Source: Dehalococcoidia bacterium
Lineage (GTDB): Bacteria > Chloroflexota > Dehalococcoidia > Tepidiformales > Tepidiformaceae
Reading direction: 5' to 3'
Assembly (NCBI GenBank): GCA_020850615.1
Contig: JADZEI010000032.1
Span: 92,488-156,487, forward strand
Length of the DNA stretch: 64,000 bases
The notes beneath the pieces were generated by a model. The model worked only from the letters and a program-made list of their open reading frames with translations, was not told the origin of the DNA and did not search any database. Below, piece by piece: positions 58,284-64,000 of the stretch. The translations under genes and the position numbers were made by a program. How positions within the stretch are numbered: the first letter of the stretch is position 1; each line of letters starts with the position of its first letter.

Positions 58284-58510
58284 CACACCACGACGACGAA
58301 TCCGCGAAGGACCTCAAGACGCCTGCGGGGACGGGCATCCGCGAGCCGGAGGGGACGATCACGAACCGGACGGCGCGGCGGCAGGAGCAGCTCGACCGGC
58401 TTGAGGGCCGCGACGAGGTGGGGCCGACGCCGCCGGACCAGGCGCTCTTCGACAACCGCAATAAGCAGGCCTACGAAGAGGACATGCAGCGCGACGCCGG
58501 CGAGGTCTGA
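58280..58510 (+). CDS. Small charged protein coupled to the flavoprotein
   Basis: A 76-residue, highly polar protein (MTHHDDESAKDLKTPAGTGI) rich in Asp, Glu, Arg and Lys and without hydrophobic core, predicted mostly disordered. ATG overlaps the flavoprotein stop (58280-58283), so translation is coupled. No family recognised; perhaps a partner or regulator of the flavoprotein. Confidence 0.55.
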   Translation: MTHHDDESAKDLKTPAGTGIREPEGTITNRTARRQEQLDRLEGRDEVGPTPPDQALFDNRNKQAYEEDMQRDAGEV

Positions 58511-58511
58511 G

Positions 58512-59411
58512 TCAGCGGAGGCCCGCGGCGGCGAGGCGCTCCTGGAGGAGCTCGAGGTTCTTCGGGCCCTGGTCGTAGTTGTTCGTGTTCATCACGAGGT
58601 GGACGTCGCGTGCTTCGTCCGCCAGGTCGCGGATCTTCGGGACCCATTCGTCTAGCTCGTCCGGGCGGTACCAGTAGTCGAAACGCTCCGCCGAGGTCTT
58701 CGTGCGCTTCTCCCAGGTGTCCGAGTTGCGGCCGTGGAAACGCACGAAGGCTAGGTCGTTCGTCGCGGCGGCGATCGGCGGGACGGACGAGGCGAAGCCC
58801 TGGGGCTCATCGACGCACACGTAGGTGAGGTCGAGGTCGCCAAGGAGGCTGAGGGTGGTCTCGCGGTGGTGGCCCTCCATCCAGGTGGCGCCGCGGAACT
58901 CGACTGCGCCGCGGTAGTTGCCGAGGCGGTCGCGCACCTCCTCGAGGTAGCGGTGCGTCTTTGCGTTTGGGAACACCCACTTCGGGAACTGGAAGACGAC
59001 GACGCCGAGCTTGCCGGCGGCATCGAGCGGGGAGAGGGCGTCGATGAACGTGCGCCAGCAGGCATCGACCACCTCGGCGGGGGCGTCCTTGCGGTAGAGG
59101 TTCTTCTTCGCGGCGAGGCCGGCGGGGAGCAGCTCCTGCACCTCCTTCGGCAGCCGAGCGATGGGCGACGGGTGGTCGGTGAAGAGCGAGAAGGCCTTCA
59201 CGTCGAAAACGAACCCATCGGGGGTGCGGCCGGCCCAGGCCTGCACGGTCTCCTGTTTGGGCAGGCCGTAGTAGGTGGTGTCGGCTTCGACGAACGGGAA
59301 TTGCGTGGCGTAGTAGCGCAGGCGCGCCTCGGCGCTCTTCGCGTCGGCCGGGTACCAGCCGGATTCGAGCAGCGGCTTGTCGGCCCAGGAGGCGGTCCCG
59401 AAGAGGAGCAT
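58512..59411 (-). CDS. DUF72 TIM-barrel protein
   Basis: A 299-residue DUF72 protein: LFGTASWADKPLLESGWYP, FPFVEADTTYYGLP, FQFPKWVFP, GAVEFRGATWMEG and LAFVRFHGRN match the family. Function is unknown, with similarity to xylose-isomerase-like barrels. Start ATG 59411; the 94 bp to the next gene hold nothing. Confidence 0.87.
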   Translation of the reverse strand: MLLFGTASWADKPLLESGWYPADAKSAEARLRYYATQFPFVEADTTYYGLPKQETVQAWAGRTPDGFVFDVKAFSLFTDHPSPIARLPKEVQELLPAGLAAKKNLYRKDAPAEVVDACWRTFIDALSPLDAAGKLGVVVFQFPKWVFPNAKTHRYLEEVRDRLGNYRGAVEFRGATWMEGHHRETTLSLLGDLDLTYVCVDEPQGFASSVPPIAAATNDLAFVRFHGRNSDTWEKRTKTSAERFDYWYRPDELDEWVPKIRDLADEARDVHLVMNTNNYDQGPKNLELLQERLAAAGLR

Positions 59412-59505
59412 CGGCGCGACCTTCGCAGCGCGGCGTGCGCGGGCGCATTGTCGCCGATCGCCGCGGGATCCCGAAGCGGCGTGGCATCCGGGCCGTGGGG
59501 CGGTG

Positions 59506-60087
59506 CTAATCGAGGAGGGCGAAGAGCTCGGCGAGGGAGACTTCGAAGCCGGGTACAGCGGAGGTGGCGAGGACGGCGTCGCCGGTGAGCCGGGTGCCGT
59601 CGTGGTCCGCGTCGAAGAGCTCGGCGGCGCGCTCTTCAGGGAGGATGAGCCAGCAGACGTCGACGCCGTTGGCGCGCATCTGGCGGCACTTCTCGCGGAG
59701 CTCGGCGACGGTGTTGCCGGGCGTCCAAACGTTGATGGAGAGTGACGGCGGCAGGCCGAACTTGTATCTGGCCATGACCGGCCGCCCGGCAACGTAGTAG
59801 CTCACATCGGGAACCAGATAGCCGTGCCCTTCGAACCACGTGTGCGCCTGTGTGGCGACCTCGCCGGCATGGGAGTCGGCGTAACGATCCAGCCACACGA
59901 TGAACTTGAGGAGCGCGCGGCTATACGGCATGTTGCCCGGCGCCTTTTGTATCACGACGCCGTCCCACCATTCGAGGTAGGGCTTCTCTTCGGGCAGGGC
60001 GAGGTACGCGTCGAGCGACATGCGTTGCCCGTGGTACGGCGAAGGGCGGTACTCCGCGCCCTGATCCACACGCGCCGGTAATGCCAT
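59506..60087 (-). CDS. Uma2-family (DUF820) putative endonuclease, third copy
   Basis: A 193-residue Uma2 protein, MALPARVDQGAEYRPSPYHG, with the family motifs LEWWDGVVIQKAP, YLVPDVSYYV and the C-terminal GFEVSLAELFALLD. It is more distant from the copies at 26256 and 39512. Start ATG 60087 is six bases from a TATACT box (60094-60099). Confidence 0.8.
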   Translation of the reverse strand: MALPARVDQGAEYRPSPYHGQRMSLDAYLALPEEKPYLEWWDGVVIQKAPGNMPYSRALLKFIVWLDRYADSHAGEVATQAHTWFEGHGYLVPDVSYYVAGRPVMARYKFGLPPSLSINVWTPGNTVAELREKCRQMRANGVDVCWLILPEERAAELFDADHDGTRLTGDAVLATSAVPGFEVSLAELFALLD

Positions 60088-60093
60088 AGGGAC

Positions 60094-60099
60094 AGTATA
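60094..60099 (-). promoter_or_regulatory. -10 box TATACT, leaderless start
   Basis: TATACT, six bases, ATG 60087. Confidence 0.6.
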
Positions 60100-60185
60100 G
60101 CCAGCAAAGCAACGGCTATCCGGGCTTGCGGTGCATGGCCCCGAGGGACGATCCTTCGACAATCCCCACTTCCTGGAGTTCGTGA

Positions 60186-60662
60186 ATGGACGAAGCAGCA
60201 AAGAAGACCGCGCTCCGTATGATCCCCTACGGCCTGTTCGTGCTCGGCGTCGGCGAGGGCAACCAGGCGACCGCCTCGACCGTGAACTGGATGACCCAGG
60301 CGTCGTTCGCGCCGCCGCTGATCGCGGTGGGCGTCAAGGGCGGCACCGGGACGCTGGACCTCGTGAAGTCGACCGGCAAGTTCGCCATCAGCGTGCTGGG
60401 CACGGGCCAGAAGGACATCGCCTTCGCCTACTTCAAGCACGTGACGCCCGAAAACGGGCAGCTCGGCGGGTTCGACTACGAGACGAAGACCACCGGCGCG
60501 CCGATCATCGTCGACGCCCCCGCGTGGTGGGAGTGCAACGTCAGCCAGGTGCTCGACGTCGGCGACCACTCGATCGTCATCGGCGAGGTGATCGAGGCGG
60601 GCGTGCGCGAGACGAAGGACACGCTGACGCTCAAGGAGCTCGGCCTGAACTACGGCGGGTAG
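60186..60662 (+). CDS. Flavin reductase-like FMN-binding protein
   Basis: A 158-residue flavin-reductase-domain protein: YGLFVLGVGEGNQATASTVNWMTQASFAPPLIAVGV and GGFDYETKTTGAPII. Members give reduced flavin to monooxygenases or act on their own. Start ATG 60186. Its last 32 bp overlap the convergent glycosylase gene. Confidence 0.82.
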   Translation: MDEAAKKTALRMIPYGLFVLGVGEGNQATASTVNWMTQASFAPPLIAVGVKGGTGTLDLVKSTGKFAISVLGTGQKDIAFAYFKHVTPENGQLGGFDYETKTTGAPIIVDAPAWWECNVSQVLDVGDHSIVIGEVIEAGVRETKDTLTLKELGLNYGG

Positions 60663-61335
60663 GACACCGCGCAGCCAGGGTGCACGTGTCGCAGGCGGGG
60701 CGGAGCTTGCGGCACGTGTGCTTCGCGTGCAGGACGACGAGGGCGTGGTAGCGCGCCCAGAGGTCGCGGTCGGTGGGCAGGTTGGCCGCGAAGAGCTGCT
60801 GCCAGCCGGCGTAGGTGCGGCCGTCCGCCGGTTCGAACCCGAGCCGGGTGAAGATGCGGTCCGTATAGGCGTCGACGACGAAGACGGGCGCGCAGGCCGC
60901 GTAGCAGACGATGCAGTCGGCGGTCTCGGGACCGATGCCCCAGGTGGCGAGCAACTCGGCGCGGAGGGTGTCCGGCGGCAGGGCGAGGAGCGCATCGAGC
61001 CCGCCGTGGCGATCGCAGAGGGCGAGGAAGGCGCGCAGCTTGCGCGCTTTCTGGCGGTATTGGCCGCTCGGGCGGACGAGGTCTTCCAACTGGTCATCGG
61101 ACAGCGAGGCCATCGCGGCCGGTGTCAGCGCTTCCGCGGCGCGGAGGCGCTCGAGCGCGCGCTCGACGTTCGTCCAGGCGGTGTTCTGGACCAAGATCGA
61201 ACCCACGATGACCTCGAAGGGGTCGGCGTCGGGCCACCAGTGCCAGCCGCGCCAGGCGTGCATGGCCTCGAGCTCGCGATAGATGGCGAGGAGGTCCGCA
61301 CCCAGCGATGGTGTGCCCGGGGCGGGCGTGGTCAC
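60631..61335 (-). CDS. HhH-GPD DNA glycosylase with 4Fe-4S cluster
   Basis: A 234-residue endonuclease III-like protein. Helix-hairpin-helix region ATWGIGPETADCIVCYA, catalytic Asp in VVDAYTDRIFTRLG and cluster Cys spaced C-x6-C-x2-C-x5-C (CRKLRPACDTCTLAARC). The Lys of bifunctional Nth (VGRKTA) is Glu here (IGPETA), so it may be a monofunctional glycosylase. Start GTG 61335 overlaps the VOC gene's stop by 4 bp. Confidence 0.85.
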   Translation of the reverse strand: MTTPAPGTPSLGADLLAIYRELEAMHAWRGWHWWPDADPFEVIVGSILVQNTAWTNVERALERLRAAEALTPAAMASLSDDQLEDLVRPSGQYRQKARKLRAFLALCDRHGGLDALLALPPDTLRAELLATWGIGPETADCIVCYAACAPVFVVDAYTDRIFTRLGFEPADGRTYAGWQQLFAANLPTDRDLWARYHALVVLHAKHTCRKLRPACDTCTLAARCPTRRSSGRAP

Positions 61336-61757
61336 GCCGGGAGGTCCGGCGGGGGTGTTGAGCGGGAGCGGTCGACGGGACTCATGATGCCGACGGCGAT
61401 GCCGTTGGGGTCTTCGACGACGGCGTAACGGGCGCCCCAGAAGGCGTCGTAGGGGAGCTGCTGGCCGCGGTGGCCGGCCGCGGTGAGGCGGGCGAAGAGC
61501 TCGTCGACGGCCTCGCGCGTCTCGACCGCGAAGCCGAGGACGACGCCGGCGCCGCCTGGCCAGCCCGCGTCCCAGGCGGCGGCGAACGGTTCGGTGTCGA
61601 GGTCGAGGCTGACGTCGCCGCTGGTGGCGTTGCGATGGTGGTCCGGCCACTGCGGCATCGGGTCGGGGACGTCGATGCCGAGGAGGCGGTAGAAGGCGGC
61701 GGATGCCTGCATGTCGCGAACGACGAGGTTGACCTGGTTGAGCCGGATAGCGGTCAT
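61332..61757 (-). CDS. VOC-family (glyoxalase/bleomycin-resistance-like) protein
   Basis: A 141-residue VOC protein: two beta-alpha-beta-beta-beta modules with LNQVNLVVRDMQASAAFYRLLG and FWGARYAVVEDPNGIAVGIM. Metal-binding residues of glyoxalase are not obvious. First gene of a two-gene unit with the glycosylase. GGAGG is upstream of ATG 61757 (AAGGAGGCACCTCGTC). Confidence 0.85.
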   Translation of the reverse strand: MTAIRLNQVNLVVRDMQASAAFYRLLGIDVPDPMPQWPDHHRNATSGDVSLDLDTEPFAAAWDAGWPGGAGVVLGFAVETREAVDELFARLTAAGHRGQQLPYDAFWGARYAVVEDPNGIAVGIMSPVDRSRSTPPPDLPA

Positions 61758-61789
61758 GACGAGGTGCCTCCTTGGGGGGATTGTGGCAG

Positions 61790-62446
61790 GTAGCGCGGGG
61801 ATCGCGAAGCGGGGGGTGGCGCGGGCTGCGTGGGGCGGTGTCGCTGGGGGCGCGCGGGCGCTCGCTCACGCGCGCGCTACGGAGGCGGCGGGGATCGCGA
61901 AGCGGGGGCGGCGCGGGCTGCGTGGGGCGGTGTCGCTGGGGGCGCGCGGGCGCTCGCTCACGCGCGCGCTACTGATGCGGCGGCGAGATCGCGAAGCGCG
62001 GGGGTGATGCGGGCTACCCCGCGGCGGTGTCGCTCGGGGCGCGCGGGCGCTCGCTCACGCGCGCGCTACTGATGCGGCGGATCGCGAAGCGGGGGTGATG
62101 CGGGCTACCCCGGGGCGATGTCGCTGGGGGCGCGCGGGCGCTCGCTCACGCGCGCGCTACTGAGGTAGCGGGGGGTGCGGCAGGCCGCGCGGGGCGGTGT
62201 CGCCGGGGGGCACGCGGGCGCTCGCTCACGCGCGCGCTACTGATGTGGCGGGGATCGCGAAGTGGGGGTGGCGCGGGCTCTCCGGGGCGGTGTCGCTTGG
62301 GGGCACGCGGGCGCTCGCTCACGCGCGCGCTACGGATGCGGCGGGGATCGCGAAACGGGGGTGGCGCGGGCTGCGCGGGGCGGTGTCGCTGGGGGTGTGC
62401 GGGCACTCGCACGCGCGCGCTACTGATGTGTGTGCTGCGCGGCGGG
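61790..62446 (+). repeat. Tandem array of about seven 90-bp GC-rich units
   Basis: The core GGGCGCTCGCTCACGCGCGCGCTAC (given in two parts here only for reading: GGGCGCTCGCTCACGCGCGC, GCTAC) occurs at 61856, 61947, 62044, 62136, 62216 and 62310, with a degenerate copy at 62400. Spacings are 91, 97, 92, 80, 94 and 90 bp. Each unit also holds GGGGATCGCGAAGCGGGGG and GGCGGTGTCGCTGGGG, and can fold into a GCGCGCG stem around CTCGCT. Reading frames run through it but are repeat-driven. No gene. Confidence 0.9.
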
Positions 62447-63370
62447 TCAGGCTTCGGAGTGGAGGACGGCGAGCTCGGGGGCGGTGGCGGGGCGCCGGCG
62501 TTCGGCGATGACGGTGCGCACGGTGACGGCGGCGACAATGATGGCGCCGCCGGCGACGGCCCACCACCCGGGCGTTTCGCCCAGGAAGATGAACACCCAG
62601 ACGGGGTTGAGCACGGGTTCGAGCATGCCGATGAGCGAGGCTTCGAGCGCCTGGACGTGCTGGATGCCGAAGCCGAAGAACACGTAGGCGAGGCCGATCT
62701 GGAGGACGCCGAGGAAGAGCAGCCCGGCGAGGTCGGCGGCGCCGGGGGTGAACGCGCTGGCTTCGCCCCGGCCGATGTTCACGGCGGCGAGCGACACGAC
62801 CAGGAGCAGGTTCCCGAAGGTCATCGCGCGCGGCCGGGTGGTGGCCCCGCATTCGGGGCGCCGAAGGAGCGTGAGGAACACGGCGAAGGCGGCCCCGGAG
62901 GTCACGGCGCAGACGTTCCCCCAGAGGTCGTCGGTTTCGAGGCGGCCGACGAAGAAGAGGCCCATGCCGCCGAAGGCCACGCCGACGCAGGCGAGGTCGA
63001 CGCGCGAGGGCCGCTCGGTGAGGAGGAAACGCCCGAAGACGAGGACGTACAACGGCGCGGTGTACTGCAGAAAGATGGCATTCGCGGCCGTTGTCAGCTT
63101 CGTGGCGCTGACAAAGAAGACGAGCATGAGCGCGTAGCTGACGGCCAGCGCCCAGGTGAGCCAGCCGGCACGCCAGGGCAGCGGCGCGAGCGTCCGTGTG
63201 AGCGCGGCGATGGCGATGGCAGCGAAGAGCGAGCGCCACATCGTCACGCCGAGGGCGTCGAGCTCGACCCACTTGATGAAGAGGCCGCCGGAGCTCCAGA
63301 GGACGGCCGCGCCGAGCACCGCGAGCAGCCCCTGCTGGTGTCCGGGCAAGGCATCGAAGCGCTGGCGCAC
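62447..63370 (-). CDS. EamA-family (drug/metabolite) transporter
   Basis: A 307-residue membrane protein with 10 hydrophobic helices and two EamA halves, beginning RQRFDALPGHQQGLLAVLGA. Members export amino acids, nucleotides or drugs; substrate unknown. Start GTG 63370 follows TACGCT by six bases (minus strand 63377-63382). Confidence 0.88.
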   Translation of the reverse strand: MRQRFDALPGHQQGLLAVLGAAVLWSSGGLFIKWVELDALGVTMWRSLFAAIAIAALTRTLAPLPWRAGWLTWALAVSYALMLVFFVSATKLTTAANAIFLQYTAPLYVLVFGRFLLTERPSRVDLACVGVAFGGMGLFFVGRLETDDLWGNVCAVTSGAAFAVFLTLLRRPECGATTRPRAMTFGNLLLVVSLAAVNIGRGEASAFTPGAADLAGLLFLGVLQIGLAYVFFGFGIQHVQALEASLIGMLEPVLNPVWVFIFLGETPGWWAVAGGAIIVAAVTVRTVIAERRRPATAPELAVLHSEA

Positions 63371-63376
63371 GGGCCA

Positions 63377-63382
63377 AGCGTA
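63377..63382 (-). promoter_or_regulatory. -10 box TACGCT, leaderless start
   Basis: TACGCT, six bases, GTG 63370. Confidence 0.5.
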
Positions 63383-63449
63383 GCAGGGGCGAACCCGGTG
63401 CGCGGCGCGCGTAGAATCGCCGCGCAGGGAACACGACCGGAGGCAGGCG

Positions 63450-63827
63450 ATGCAGGTGACGCGGATCTACACGGGCGACGACGGGCAGTCGCATTTCGAG
63501 GACCTGGAGCTGCCGCTGGAGGTGGTGACGGGGTATGGCGCGATGTCGAAGCGGATCGGCGTGTCGTACGCGATCTTCCGGGAGACGCAGCCGTCGTACG
63601 ACCTGGACTACCACACGGCGCCGGCGCGACAGTTCGTGGTCACGCTGCGGGGCTCGGTCGAGCTCGGGTGCGGGGATGGCACGACGAAGCTATTCGGCCC
63701 GGGGAGCATCGTGTTCGCGGAGGACACGGAGGGACAGGGGCACACGTCGCGCGACATCGAGAGCCCGCGGGAAAGCATGTTCATCCAGGTGGCGGAGGGG
63801 TTCGATATAGGGCGGTGGCGGCGGTAG
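63450..63827 (+). CDS. Cupin-like protein
   Basis: A 125-residue small beta-barrel protein. YHTAPARQFVVTLRGSVELG...LFGPGSIVFAEDTEGQGHTSR shows the two cupin motifs with His/Glu/His in order. Its metal and substrate are unknown. RBS CGGAGG lies upstream of ATG 63450. It ends 1 bp before a palindromic repeat. Confidence 0.85.
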   Translation: MQVTRIYTGDDGQSHFEDLELPLEVVTGYGAMSKRIGVSYAIFRETQPSYDLDYHTAPARQFVVTLRGSVELGCGDGTTKLFGPGSIVFAEDTEGQGHTSRDIESPRESMFIQVAEGFDIGRWRR

Positions 63828-63873
63828 CCCTCACCCCCCGGCCCCCTCTCCCGCTGCGGCGGGCGAGGGGGAG
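63828..63873 (+). repeat. Palindromic CCCTCACCCC element
   Basis: CCCTCACCCCCCGGCCCCCT CTCCCGCTGCGGCGGGCGAGGGGGAG; the closest intact relative of the copy inside uvrC and of the split one at 7412-7567. Confidence 0.8.
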
Positions 63874-63960
63874 GATGGCGCCGCAGGCGTAGATGGCATG
63901 AGAAGGCCGGTCACCCGGCGCAGTCACGTACTGTGCTGCAAAAAAGAGGAGTGACCGGCA

Positions 63961-64000
63961 ATGACACACGATACCAGCATCCAGACCGTGGGACTCGACC
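63961..64000 (+). CDS. Start of an unidentified gene (3' partial)
   Basis: ATG 63961 has AAAAAAGAGGAG upstream, and the 13 visible residues read MTHDTSIQTVGLD. GCCGGTCAC (63914-63922) and GTGACCGGC (63951-63959) form an inverted repeat next to the start. A VGLD start could belong to several families, including IS110-type transposases, but too little is visible to say. Confidence 0.4.
   Translation, partial: MTHDTSIQTVGLD

Noticed and set aside
61790..62446. CRISPR array
   Set aside because: Period is 80-97 bp and the intervals between cores are themselves repeated, not unique spacers. No cas gene nearby.
61711..62511. Several reading frames through the repeat array (peptides with ARALAHARATD)
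   Set aside because: The peptides follow the DNA period and have no ribosome site or codon bias of their own.

Overview
The window is about 70% G+C with strongly C/G-ending codons. It comes from a bacterium with a thioester-lipid, F420/flavin-type accessory gene repertoire and no strain-specific marker such as rRNA. Gene content suggests a Chloroflexota-type organism (Dehalococcoidia/Tepidiformales-like): MurT, a small HHWLLESP zinc-ribbon protein, Tat-exported dienelactone hydrolase, a HerA-SbcCD-NurA cluster, several Uma2-family proteins and large numbers of intergenic GC-rich repeats. This assignment is inference from gene families, not a measured phylogeny. No tRNA, rRNA, CRISPR array or complete transposon was seen.

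Layout. 1-7.3 kb: a truncated alpha/beta hydrolase with a membrane anchor and an Ig-like tail, MurT, a CysM-type cysteine synthase, a crotonase, and a two-gene operon of a biotin-dependent acyl-CoA carboxylase subunit and a TIGR03084-type protein. 7.7-12.5 kb: a c-di-AMP (ydaO-type) riboswitch upstream of two very small ORFs and a KamA-like radical SAM enzyme, then a Tat dienelactone hydrolase, a glycosyltransferase and a PNPOx-like protein. 12.6-19.8 kb: a STAND/LuxR regulator followed by an MFS exporter, a low-complexity protein with a BON domain, a TIM-barrel isomerase and a zinc-ribbon membrane protein. 20.0-26.2 kb: an archaeal-style DNA-end resection operon, herA-sbcD-sbcC-nurA. 26.2-31.5 kb: a Uma2 nuclease, rplA/rplK without their usual neighbours, a DinB protein, and a lower-GC accessory pair that looks like an extracellular-contractile-injection-system (eCIS) effector with a metalloprotease-like motif. 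31.5-43.3 kb: Lon-N, NagA, thioredoxin-TPR, thioesterase, UvrC (with intergenic repeats inserted in frame), a second Uma2, a peptidase, a tyrosine phosphatase and DAHP synthase. 43.6-52.4 kb: TspO, two membrane-tethered LuxR regulators, a lipoprotein, an FMN reductase, a DUF4258/DUF2283 pair, hemerythrin, an SDR and a small HExxH protein. 52.4-64 kb: an IDH/IMDH-like dehydrogenase, HtpX, an acyl-CoA dehydrogenase, a helical-repeat secreted protein, a thioredoxin-reductase-like protein, DUF72, a third Uma2, a HhH-GPD glycosylase, a VOC protein, a tandem 90-bp repeat array, an EamA transporter and a cupin.

Two window-wide patterns stand out. First, many genes have a TANNNT-type -10 box ending only 6-8 nt before the start codon with no Shine-Dalgarno sequence, which predicts leaderless mRNAs; genes inside operons instead carry GGAGG sites. 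Second, intergenic space is filled by at least four classes of repeats: a palindromic CCCTCACCCC...GGGAGAGGGG element, a 90-bp GC-rich unit that is tandemly amplified near 62 kb, short tandem 'word' repeats (for example GGCTGTTGGC, GGACAACGG, GGCGTAAAGGCGTAGAG), and a CTCCGCTTGCTTA element. Two of these have entered the uvrC reading frame and another appears to supply the last codons of two genes.
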